Shown: in pieces, positions 50,387 through 58,864 of the stretch
Layout of the letters: each line of letters starts with the position of its first letter
Position numbering within the stretch: position 1 is the first letter of the stretch
Assembly (NCBI GenBank): GCA_020631395.1
Contig: JAHDHI010000004.1
Coordinates: forward strand, 34,085-98,084
Direction: 5' to 3'
Origin: Bizionia sp.
GTDB lineage: Bacteria; Bacteroidota; Bacteroidia; Flavobacteriales; Flavobacteriaceae
DNA: 64,000 bases
The notes under the pieces: model-generated
The model's database searches: none
Seen by the model: the letters and a program-made list of their open reading frames with translations, nothing else
Told to the model about the DNA's origin: nothing
Translations under genes and position numbers: made by a program

Positions 50387-51652
50387 TCATTCCGTCTTGG
50401 TGCTTAAAGAACTATTTTGATGCAAATCGTCGGCAACGTTTTTTTTCTTTCTGATAGGTAGCAATTCTCTGTATGTCAAGCATCTCCAAGCCCATTCCAA
50501 TGGGCCAAATCGGAAATGGGTAAGCCAAATCGTACTCGACAGTACTTGAAAAACGAATATTACAATTGCTGTAAGCAATGCTTTTGAAGGACTCAATGTT
50601 TCGTATAGTCCAAACCCAATTGACGAGAACAAGATCAAACCTATTAGACTTTGCATGACATAATTAGTCAGAGCCATTCTACCTGCATACTTCAATGGTG
50701 ACAAAATCTTTTTCCATTTGGTGTTGCAATATAGCCAGCCTATTGCCCAAAGGTAAAAAAGCCCCATTACAACATCCGACAGCACCATGGCCTTGATGAA
50801 TATCTGTCTATGTATTTCGGAAGAAAAGATCTCGTGTTTCACAAGTACAAATAGAAATGTCAACCTGTAGACATTGGTTGTTATTGCAAGTAGCAACATT
50901 GGTTTCTTTATGCGCTGAATGAATGAACCCAAGGATTGGTAAACTTTGTTTTTGCCAAGGTAAAGCCCCAAAAGAAACATTGAAGCTGCAATAGGTGCCA
51001 AGAAACCGAATAGCATTGGGATGTTAGAGAGGTATTCCAATAGCCTCAATTTCATTCCTTCCCAATAGGAACCCTCGCGAATTATTTGATTTACGGTTTC
51101 TCCCGTATGTTTGCTTAAATAGGTTTCTGGTCTAAAATTGACAAGTGTGAAAAAATATTCCAAGAGCTGATCGTAAAACGGAAAGAAGAAGAACAAAGCA
51201 GAAAGAGACAATATCAATTTGTTCGACTTCTTTATCATAAGCGTGGTAAACAACCCGAGAATGGCATATAGATTCAAAACATCTCCAGACCAAAGGAGTA
51301 TGATATGCAAAGCACCAATTATGAAAAGGATGGACATCCTTCTTGCAAAGAAAGTGAACGAAAGTCTGTTTTGATCAAACAGTTTCAAGGCTTGCATTGA
51401 GATTCCCAGTCCAAAGAGCAAAGAGAAAATAGGGAAGAACTTGGTGTAAAAGAACAGTTGAAGGGTTTTCGTGGTAATCAGGTCGACATTGGACGTCCAT
51501 TGTTTTGCAAATTCATCTTGATTGAGGAAGGTGGAATTCATTATCACGATGTTGACGACAAAAATCCCAAGAATTGCAAACCCTCTATAAATATCCAATA
51601 AATCAATCCTTTTTTTAGCTTTGGTAGGTTGTTCGTTCAATTTTTCTATCAT
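50387..51652 (-). CDS. DUF418-family membrane protein
   Basis: A 421-residue polytopic protein with the family start (RIDLLDIYRGFAILGIFVVN), about ten membrane helices, and the C-terminal DUF418 region (GRMALTNYVMQSLIGLILF; FRFGPLEWAWRCLTY). Family members are predicted membrane transporters or acyltransferase relatives without known substrate. Confidence 0.9.
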   Translation of the reverse strand: MIEKLNEQPTKAKKRIDLLDIYRGFAILGIFVVNIVIMNSTFLNQDEFAKQWTSNVDLITTKTLQLFFYTKFFPIFSLLFGLGISMQALKLFDQNRLSFTFFARRMSILFIIGALHIILLWSGDVLNLYAILGLFTTLMIKKSNKLILSLSALFFFFPFYDQLLEYFFTLVNFRPETYLSKHTGETVNQIIREGSYWEGMKLRLLEYLSNIPMLFGFLAPIAASMFLLGLYLGKNKVYQSLGSFIQRIKKPMLLLAITTNVYRLTFLFVLVKHEIFSSEIHRQIFIKAMVLSDVVMGLFYLWAIGWLYCNTKWKKILSPLKYAGRMALTNYVMQSLIGLILFSSIGFGLYETLSPSKALLTAIVIFVFQVLSSTIWLTHFRFGPLEWAWRCLTYRELLPIRKKKNVADDLHQNSSLSTKTE

Positions 51653-51922
51653 TTATTGCAATTGTGTCCAATTGTTAGTTGTGTCTATTCGCTCATTTGT
51701 TGAACGGGTGCAAATTTAGTAAATACAAATCCAATTTGAAATGATGGGGAGATAATCAATCAATGAAAAAGCATGTTACGACGAATGCTTGATGTTAAAA
51801 TAGTGACTTGTAGGTTTTCATTTTTTGATGTTGTTGCAATGTCCTTTGGTTTTCGTTGGTTGGATCCAAGATAGCAAGAAGAGTAAAACTAGAATATGGC
51901 ATACAATGCAGACCTACCATGA

Positions 51923-52300
51923 TTACTTGCCTAGGGATTGTACGATCACTCCAACTGTTCCAATGGCAAGACACAATGGCGAAAACAATTTCGAGTCGTT
52001 TTTTCCAAAATCGGTATTCTTTATTTTTTTGAAAAAACCAACATATTTAAAAACCCCCATTGCACGTAAGATGAAAATAATAGGGATTGTCCAACCTCCA
52101 AAAGTGGCCAGCCAGTTTTGAATTTGAAAATCGACGAGTTCCGATTTTAACAAATAGAATAAACCGAACATGATCAAGAACGAGCCAACGATAGCACTGT
52201 CCATTGTTTTCGGATTTAGCACTCTTTCCCCATTTTCTTTCGTAGACAAGGTTTTTTTTCAAACCCCATTTTTCGCCAAAATCCTGGAGAAAACCCTCCA
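51923..52300 (-). pseudogene. frameshifted DUF3995-type membrane protein
   Basis: The intact part (ATG at 52204, 93 residues: VGSFLIMFGLFYLLKS, WTIPIIFILRAMGVFKYVGF, SKLFSPLCLAIGTVG) is the C-terminal two thirds of a DUF3995 protein. Upstream in the same frame comes KENGERVLNPKT, then a TGA. In a neighbouring frame the next residues are FGEKWGL, the conserved element that normally precedes it. The frames join perfectly if the run of 8 A at 52252-52259 had 7. The first membrane helix is not found further up, so the gene is broken and also N-terminally damaged. Confidence 0.65.
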
Positions 52301-52316
52301 GTGAAATATGCGGAAA

Positions 52317-52350
52317 TTAATTCTTCTGTGACTATCCTCAGAAGAATTAA
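52317..52350 (-). terminator. hairpin after the DUF4919-like gene
   Basis: Perfect 12-bp stem TTAATTCTTCTG / CAGAAGAATTAA with a 10-nt loop, about 100 bp after the stop of the gene at 52447-53094. The stem is AT-rich and only three T follow on the minus strand, so terminator function is probable rather than certain. Confidence 0.55.
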
Positions 52351-52446
52351 AAGCAATGACTTTAAAAAGGGTTTAAAATCAAGCGGTTATGTTTGGTGTA
52401 GAGCTGTTTTAATTTATTCCATAGTTACCCGTGTCATATGCGGGCT

Positions 52447-53094
52447 TTATTCTTCTTTCAATTTTTCTCTCCTTTTAAAGACATTGCTTATTTCGAAATA
52501 ATAAACTTTCTTTTCTCCGTTTTCATCCACAACTTCCATTCGGTCACAACTTCCGCCATCTATGCGTTGAGTATCTAATTTAACTCCAAGCATGTCTAAA
52601 ATAAAATATTCCTCAGAAATTTGGATCACAGGCCAACCGTTTTTACAAGATTTTCCGTCTCCATTGTTTACAATCGATTTTAAAAGCCCAAATTGTATTG
52701 TTTTATACTTTTTTGCATTTATAGTATCTCCAACAATTTTATAGGTTTGTCTTAATGCTTTGTGAGCTTTCATACTTGTATAATCAATGCTCAACATTTT
52801 TTTTGTAGTAGCAATAATGCTATCATATTTCGATTCAGACATTTGTCGATACATCTCTTTTGTCAATTCCCTAAATTCAGTTCTTTTTTCAGACGCTATT
52901 TTAAACTGTTTACTTTCAATAAAGTTTTCTCTGAATGATTTATAATCAATGTCAGTTTTTCCGTTTTCAAGTATTTGAACGGTTTTACTATAATTATCAT
53001 CAAATTCGGGAACTTTTATTTCCGTGTTCATTTGTCCGAGTGCAATGTTGAAATTGAAAAGAAATATTAAGGTTGTAAAAAAATGTTTTATCAT
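52447..53094 (-). CDS. exported DUF4919-like protein
   Basis: A 215-residue exported protein (signal ending near FNIALGQ). The core (FREN near residue 55, YRQMSESKYDSIIATTKKML, MKAHKALRQTYKIVGDTINA, SIVNNGDGKS) fits the DUF4919 family, helical proteins of unknown role in Bacteroidetes. A Cys-containing end (GGSCDRMEVV) is seen. Confidence 0.75.
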   Translation of the reverse strand: MIKHFFTTLIFLFNFNIALGQMNTEIKVPEFDDNYSKTVQILENGKTDIDYKSFRENFIESKQFKIASEKRTEFRELTKEMYRQMSESKYDSIIATTKKMLSIDYTSMKAHKALRQTYKIVGDTINAKKYKTIQFGLLKSIVNNGDGKSCKNGWPVIQISEEYFILDMLGVKLDTQRIDGGSCDRMEVVDENGEKKVYYFEISNVFKRREKLKEE

Positions 53095-53184
53095 AGCAGT
53101 TTTTTTTTAGTTTCTGACTAACGTCAGATTTTACAGTTGACAACTTTGCAAACAAACACAGTCCTTTGGATTAAGCCAGAAGCC

Positions 53185-53778
53185 CTATGTTTTCTTATGC
53201 TTTGTTGTGCGTAGTTTTTTTCTTTTTATTATTTCAAACATTCCCAAAGTCAAAATCGTGATTATTATTCCTTGCAGAAATATCATTCCAATTCCGAATG
53301 AAAATATATCTATTAATTCAATATTTCTATTTTCCAATTCAGAATTTCCATTGTAGGGTAAATAATCTCGATGAAAACTAATCACGATTATCACAAAACG
53401 CTCAAAATACATTCCGATTTTCATTCCAAATGCAACTAAAATCACATACCAAAATTTTGAAGCTAATCTTTTAATGAGTAATGTGAAAGGCAAAATTAAA
53501 GCGGATAAAAACATAATCCAATATGCAAATGCATAAGGTCCAGTTGCTCGGTTGATAAAAGCGTATTCATTTGGACTCATAGCCATCCCAATTAGATAGA
53601 AAGTCCAAGTGATTGCAGTATAGACAATAATTGTCCCACAAATTAAATTCAGTGTCTTTTTAGTTTCAAATCGGTTTTTGAAGAAGAGCTCGACAAGAAT
53701 TAAAGTCAGAATCATTGGAACCAGACAATAAATTAGATTTGCATCAATTATTTCAATAATCCGTTTATATATATCCAT
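53185..53778 (-). CDS. short NrfD/ActC-like membrane protein
   Basis: A 197-residue protein with five to six membrane helices. The second half matches the hallmark end of NrfD/PsrC/ActC quinone-interacting subunits: TGPYAFAYWIMFLSALILPF and GMYFERFVIIVISFHRDYLP, the latter close to the ERFVIIV-x-S-x-x-R-D-LP signature of alternative complex III. Full-length ActC has about 450 residues and ten helices; this one lacks the first half. No iron-sulfur or molybdopterin partner gene is nearby. It may be a degraded copy or a stand-alone half-size member. Confidence 0.6.
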   Translation of the reverse strand: MDIYKRIIEIIDANLIYCLVPMILTLILVELFFKNRFETKKTLNLICGTIIVYTAITWTFYLIGMAMSPNEYAFINRATGPYAFAYWIMFLSALILPFTLLIKRLASKFWYVILVAFGMKIGMYFERFVIIVISFHRDYLPYNGNSELENRNIELIDIFSFGIGMIFLQGIIITILTLGMFEIIKRKKLRTTKHKKT

Positions 53779-54006
53779 TTTTTGTTTTTCGCAGGATGTT
53801 TCTCAAATTGTATGCAGCTACTACTTAAGCGCAGTAAATTGCATTTGTTTTCCTTATTCAAGTTACTATGTTGTTTATAAAGAAAAGATAGTGGACTAGG
53901 TGTTTTATTTATATGAATATTGATATATGGGTATGTCTTTCTGTCGTATTGTTCCTATTGTGACCTAAAAAAGCTTGAATGTTTCTTAGGTTCAAAACAA
54001 ACTTCA

Positions 54007-56859
54007 TCAATGTGCTTCCAACCAATTCAAGCCAGTATCCAATTCCACATCGAGAGGGACTTCCAACTTGAAGGCATTTTCCATTTCTGTTTTAATGAGT
54101 GTTTTCATTTCCTCCAATTCGGGTTTGTAGACATCGAAAACCAGTTCATCGTGAACCTGTAACAACATTTTGGTCTTGTAGTTTCCTGCTTCCAATTTGT
54201 TGTGTATGTTTATCATTGCAATCTTTATGATGTCGGCAGCACTACCCTGTATTGGTGCGTTTATGGCATTGCGCTCTGCAGCCCCTCTAACGACTGCATT
54301 TCGGGAATTGATGTCCTTTAGGTAGCGACGTCTTCCCAAAACGGTCTGTACATAACCATTGTCTCGGGCGAAATCGACTAGGTCACTCATGTATTTTCGG
54401 AGCTTTGGGTAGGTTTCGTAATAGGTCTCGATCAATTCTTTGGCTTCGCTTCTGGACAAATCGGTCTGGTTGCTCAATCCAAAGGCAGAGACACCATATA
54501 TAATACCAAAGTTCACGGTTTTTGCATTGCTACGTTGCGCTCTTGTAACCTCGTCTATGCCTACGCCGAATACCTTCGCTGCTGTGGAGGCATGAATGTC
54601 CTCTCCATTCTTGAAGGCAGAAATCATAGTTTCCTCTTGACTCAAGGCGGCGATGATGCGCAATTCTATTTGCGAGTAATCGGCTGCCAGCAATATGTAC
54701 TCTTCGTTTCTGGGGATGAAGGCCTTTCTAACTTGTCTACCACGTTCCGTACGTATGGGAATGTTTTGCAAGTTCGGGTTGTTGCTGCTTAGACGTCCTG
54801 TCGCAGCTACTGCTTGCATGTAATCGGTATGTACGCGACCTGTGTGAGAATCCACTTGCGTAGGCAAGGCATCCACATAGGTGCTTTTCAGCTTTGCCAA
54901 TCCACGATAGTCCAAGATGTTTTGAATAATCTCGTGATCTTTAGCTAGGTAGGACAATACATCTTCCGCGGTGGAATATTGACCGGTCTTCGTCTTCTTT
55001 GGTTTGTCCACCAACTTTAACTTTTCAAACAGGATAACACCAAGTTGCTTTGGTGAGGCTATGTTGAATTCCTCTTTGGCTTCATCATAGATTTTGGATT
55101 CCAATGCTTTTATGTCGTCATTCAAGGCTTCGGAAAGGGAGTTCAAAAAGGCTTTGTCCAAATTGATGCCTTCCAATTCCATTGTTGCAAGAACACGCAA
55201 CAAGGGCACTTCGATGTCGTCAAACAACTTTTGCGTGTTTGCATCTCCCAATTCTTTTTGAAAATGTTCTTTTAGTTGCCATGTTATGTCGGCATCCTCT
55301 ACGGCATATTCTGTTAGCTTCTCCAAAGGAACTTCTCGCATGGAGAGTTGGTTTTTTCCTTTTTTTCCAATCAATTCCGTAATGGAGATAGGTGTGTAGT
55401 TGAGGTATGTTTCTGCCAGTACGTCCATGTTGTGTCGCATGTCGGCATTGATCAGGTAATGTGCCAACATCGTATCGAACAATTTGCCTTTTACCTTGAT
55501 GTCGTATTTGTTGAGTACTTTTATGTCGTATTTTAAATTTTGGCCAATCTTCTCGATGGTTTCACTTTCGAAGAAGGGCCTCAGTTGTTCTATGATTTGT
55601 TGTGCTTCGGTTTTCTCTTCAGGAAAGGGGATGTAGAATCCTTTGCCTGTTTCCCAAGAAAATGAAATCCCCACCAATTCTGCCGATAATGGATTCAAGC
55701 CTGTCGTTTCTGTATCGAAACAAACACTTGTTTGTCCCATGAGTTTTTTTATAAACAACTTCAACGCCATTCCCGGTTCTATGCTTTGATAGAAATGGGA
55801 GGTCGTAGCTATTGTCTTTCTTGTGAATTCCGAAGTGCTTTCATCTTGTTTGGCAATGGAAGGATCGCCTCCAAACAATGAGAATTGTCCAGCACCTGCG
55901 GCAGCTTGTTCCTTGGGAGTGGTCTTGGTCGTTGTTTTTGCAGAACCATTTTCAGAATTCGAAGTGGCTTCCGAGGGCGTTGTAAACGTCTTTGTGAAGT
56001 TGTCTATGAGTCGTCTAAATTCCAATTCTTGAAAAATGGCAGTTACTGCCGGGATGTCCGGCTCGGACATCTCGAAGTCCTTTTCGTTGAACTCCACAGG
56101 AACGTCCAACATGATAGTAGCCAGTTTTTTGGAAAGCAATCCGAGTTCTCCATTGGCTTCGATTTTCTCTTTCATCTTGCCTTTTAGCTCGTGCGTGTTG
56201 GCTAGAAGATTTTCCATACTACCGTATTGGGTCAAGAACTTCTTTGCCGTTTTCTCGCCAACACCTGGCAACCCTGGTATGTTGTCCGATGAATCTCCCA
56301 TCATTCCCAAAAAGTCTATGACCTGTATGGGATCGGTAACCTCGAATTTTTTCTGAACTTCCGGAATGCCCCAGGTTTCATAGCCACCACCAAAAACGGG
56401 GCGATACATGAAGATGTTTTCGGACACCAATTGGGCAAAATCCTTGTCTGGCGTAACCATGAAGGTCTTGTAACCTTCCTTTTCTGCCTTTTTTGCCAAG
56501 GTCCCAATGACGTCGTCTGCTTCGAATCCCTCCTTCACCATGATTGGAATGTGCATGGCTCGTAGTATGTCCTGAATCAATGGGACGGCAATCTTTATGG
56601 CTTCGGGAGTCTCATCCCTATTGGCCTTGTAAGCGTCGAACATTTCCACACGATCTGTGCTGCCACCCTTGTCAAAACAAACGGCCAGATGATCTGGACG
56701 TTCACGTTTTATGACATCCAACAAGGAATTCATAAACCCCATTACGGCAGAGGTGTCAACACCTTTGGAGTTTATTCTTGGGTTTTTTATGAAGGCATAG
56801 TAGCCGCGGAATATCAATGCAAAGGCATCAACTAGGAAAAGTCGTTTTTTATCGGACAT
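54007..56859 (-). CDS. polA: DNA polymerase I
   Basis: A 950-residue Pol I with three domains: 5'-3' exonuclease (about 1-290; LFLVDAFALIFRGYYAF, GDSSDNIPGLPGVGEKTAKK), 3'-5' exonuclease (about 350-545; CFDTETTGLNPLS keeps the acidic residues, so proofreading is probably active) and polymerase (about 560-950; motif A DYSQIELRIIAALS, motif B RSNAKTVNFGIIYG, motif C LQVHDELVFD). It removes RNA primers and fills gaps in replication and repair. Confidence 0.98.
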   Translation of the reverse strand: MSDKKRLFLVDAFALIFRGYYAFIKNPRINSKGVDTSAVMGFMNSLLDVIKRERPDHLAVCFDKGGSTDRVEMFDAYKANRDETPEAIKIAVPLIQDILRAMHIPIMVKEGFEADDVIGTLAKKAEKEGYKTFMVTPDKDFAQLVSENIFMYRPVFGGGYETWGIPEVQKKFEVTDPIQVIDFLGMMGDSSDNIPGLPGVGEKTAKKFLTQYGSMENLLANTHELKGKMKEKIEANGELGLLSKKLATIMLDVPVEFNEKDFEMSEPDIPAVTAIFQELEFRRLIDNFTKTFTTPSEATSNSENGSAKTTTKTTPKEQAAAGAGQFSLFGGDPSIAKQDESTSEFTRKTIATTSHFYQSIEPGMALKLFIKKLMGQTSVCFDTETTGLNPLSAELVGISFSWETGKGFYIPFPEEKTEAQQIIEQLRPFFESETIEKIGQNLKYDIKVLNKYDIKVKGKLFDTMLAHYLINADMRHNMDVLAETYLNYTPISITELIGKKGKNQLSMREVPLEKLTEYAVEDADITWQLKEHFQKELGDANTQKLFDDIEVPLLRVLATMELEGINLDKAFLNSLSEALNDDIKALESKIYDEAKEEFNIASPKQLGVILFEKLKLVDKPKKTKTGQYSTAEDVLSYLAKDHEIIQNILDYRGLAKLKSTYVDALPTQVDSHTGRVHTDYMQAVAATGRLSSNNPNLQNIPIRTERGRQVRKAFIPRNEEYILLAADYSQIELRIIAALSQEETMISAFKNGEDIHASTAAKVFGVGIDEVTRAQRSNAKTVNFGIIYGVSAFGLSNQTDLSRSEAKELIETYYETYPKLRKYMSDLVDFARDNGYVQTVLGRRRYLKDINSRNAVVRGAAERNAINAPIQGSAADIIKIAMINIHNKLEAGNYKTKMLLQVHDELVFDVYKPELEEMKTLIKTEMENAFKLEVPLDVELDTGLNWLEAH

Positions 56860-56963
56860 TGTCTAAATGAGATTAGATTAAAAAGATAGCTTGCAAAATA
56901 CGAAACTTATATTTTTCAAGTGGTATCGTTTGCAAACAAAATATGTAATTGAGGCTGCCTGTC

Positions 56964-57983
56964 TCATGCTTTGGACTTTACGACGAATTCCGATTTGAGA
57001 TTGTCATTCTTGCCATCTTGGTATTTGGCCATGCTAAACCCTTCATGGATGGAAAAGCTACCAGTTTCCCCTTGCTTGTTAATGGCTACATAACCAACTT
57101 GGAAATTCTTGTAATTGCTGTTTGGCTTGTTCACAATGCGGTTTATTGCCTCCTTACAAGCCTCTTGTGGGGATTTTCCTTGGCGCATCAACTCGACTAC
57201 CAAGAAGCTGCCTACGGTTTTTACGACTTCTTCTCCCATGCCGGTTGCCACGCAACCACCAACTTCATTGTCCACGAACAACCCAGAACCTATTATCGGG
57301 GAGTCCCCGACACGACCTCCCATCTTATAGGCGAGCCCGCTAGTGGTGCATGCTCCGGAAATGTCTCCGTTTTCATCCATTGCCAACATACCTATGGTGT
57401 CATGGTTTTCTATGTTTATAATTGGTTTGTATTTCGCTTCGACCAACCATTCCTTCCATTGTCTTCTTGTGGATTCGGTTAGTAGATCCTCTCTTTTCAT
57501 TCCTGTGGAAACGGCAAAATTCTCAGCACCTTTTCCAGCAAGCATGACATGTGGTGTGTCTTCCATGACCTTTCTGGCAACGGAAATGGCGTGTGTGATG
57601 TTTTGCATGTAGACGACCGCACCGCAGTTTCCATCCTTGTTCATGATACAGGCATCCAAGGTTACGTTGCCATCTCTATCCGGTCTTCCCCCTTTGCCTA
57701 CAGATTCATTTTTTATATCGGCTTCTTCCACCATGCAACCTTGTTCCAAGGCATCTAGAATGTTTCCTCCAGCCTGTAGGATTTGACCTGCCTTTGCAGT
57801 TGCATTTTTAAAATTCCATGTGGCAATGACTATTGGTAAAGCTATGGGAGTTGTATTTTTATTTGCGGGAATTACCGACGCTTTTTCGTCGGTCGTCTTG
57901 TCTTTGCAACTCGTCAAAGAACTGCCAACAGCCAATCCAACTCCAGTCAAAGATGTGTTTTTTAGAAAATCTCTACGTTTCAT
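56964..57983 (-). CDS. glycosylasparaginase, exported
   Basis: A 339-residue N-terminal-nucleophile hydrolase. The autoprocessing site is HDTIGM, with Thr196 as the expected nucleophile after cleavage. The N-terminus (MKRRDFLKNTSLTGVGLAVG, then SSLTSCKDK) has a twin-arginine-like RRDFLK motif and a lipobox Cys, so the protein may be folded in the cytoplasm, exported by Tat and lipid-anchored. It cleaves the GlcNAc-Asn bond of N-linked glycan remnants, a nutrient-scavenging function. Confidence 0.92.
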   Translation of the reverse strand: MKRRDFLKNTSLTGVGLAVGSSLTSCKDKTTDEKASVIPANKNTTPIALPIVIATWNFKNATAKAGQILQAGGNILDALEQGCMVEEADIKNESVGKGGRPDRDGNVTLDACIMNKDGNCGAVVYMQNITHAISVARKVMEDTPHVMLAGKGAENFAVSTGMKREDLLTESTRRQWKEWLVEAKYKPIINIENHDTIGMLAMDENGDISGACTTSGLAYKMGGRVGDSPIIGSGLFVDNEVGGCVATGMGEEVVKTVGSFLVVELMRQGKSPQEACKEAINRIVNKPNSNYKNFQVGYVAINKQGETGSFSIHEGFSMAKYQDGKNDNLKSEFVVKSKA

Positions 57984-58234
57984 TGATTATTTGTTTTTCA
58001 ATCAACAAGATATGGTTTTCAATTCAAATTCTTTTCTAAGGGGTACATTTAATGAAAAATAGAAGATTGAGTGAACAAAGAAAGAACGTGCCGTTGCCGA
58101 AAAGACCTTGATTATTAGGGTTGATTCTGTCCATTGTTAAGGTCGAATGGCTGTAGATGGATTAAACAAATCCATGGAATTTTGTAACTGTATTTCGAAA
58201 TGCACTATTAATTAATAATTTAAAATTTAAAACA

Positions 58235-58582
58235 ATGGATTTAGAAAATCAAATTTATCAAGTGAAAGAAAGATTGGAAAACTTAAAAAACGAATACGAG
58301 ACAGAAGTAAGCAAATTGGTAGACTCTCCAAAATGTTTTATCACCAACAATTTAAAGCTGACGACAATTGAAGAAAAATGTTTGGACAAATATCCGGATT
58401 CATTCCTCAAAAGCTTGGCACAAACCGTCAAGACATCAATAGATCACAATTGGAAAGTCGATGTCAATTTCGATGACAACGAAGCCATGTCCAAAGGACG
58501 CCCTCCAAAGTCTGTGAGTTATACCGTAAAGCACGACTGGGACGACAAGGTGACGAGTGTTGGGGTTACTAAGACATTTTAG
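58235..58582 (+). CDS. small soluble protein of unknown function
   Basis: A 115-residue protein with an N-terminal coiled-coil (about 4-28, QIYQVKERLENLKNEYETEV) and a more polar beta-like C-terminal half (WKVDVNFDDNEAMSKG; SVSYTVKHDWDDK). No signal peptide. Followed directly by a terminator, so it is a single-gene unit. No family is recognised. Confidence 0.6.
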   Translation: MDLENQIYQVKERLENLKNEYETEVSKLVDSPKCFITNNLKLTTIEEKCLDKYPDSFLKSLAQTVKTSIDHNWKVDVNFDDNEAMSKGRPPKSVSYTVKHDWDDKVTSVGVTKTF

Positions 58583-58618
58583 TGATCGTAAAATAACGAT
58601 GATTAATATTGTAGTCAT

Positions 58619-58653
58619 TAAAAAACGCCTGTTCAATGAATGGGCGTTTTTTT
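58619..58653 (+). terminator. terminator of the 58235 gene
   Basis: Stem AAAAACGCC / GGCGTTTTT (58621-58651) with a 13-nt loop and a T-run on the plus strand. Confidence 0.88.
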
Positions 58654-58864
58654 ATTGAAGAAAGCAAGTGAGAATTACTGAAAAGGGAATACAAGCACTA
58701 AGCCAGACATTTTGTGAATAGGGTTAAATGACCTTTGAAATTGAGGTTTCTGAACTCTGCCATGTGATGTAGTACAAATATACCTTTGAACAGATGAAAA
58801 AGGGGAGGCAACCTGAAAAGCCCCTATTAGGAAATAGAGTAAGGAAAATAATCAATAAATTATC

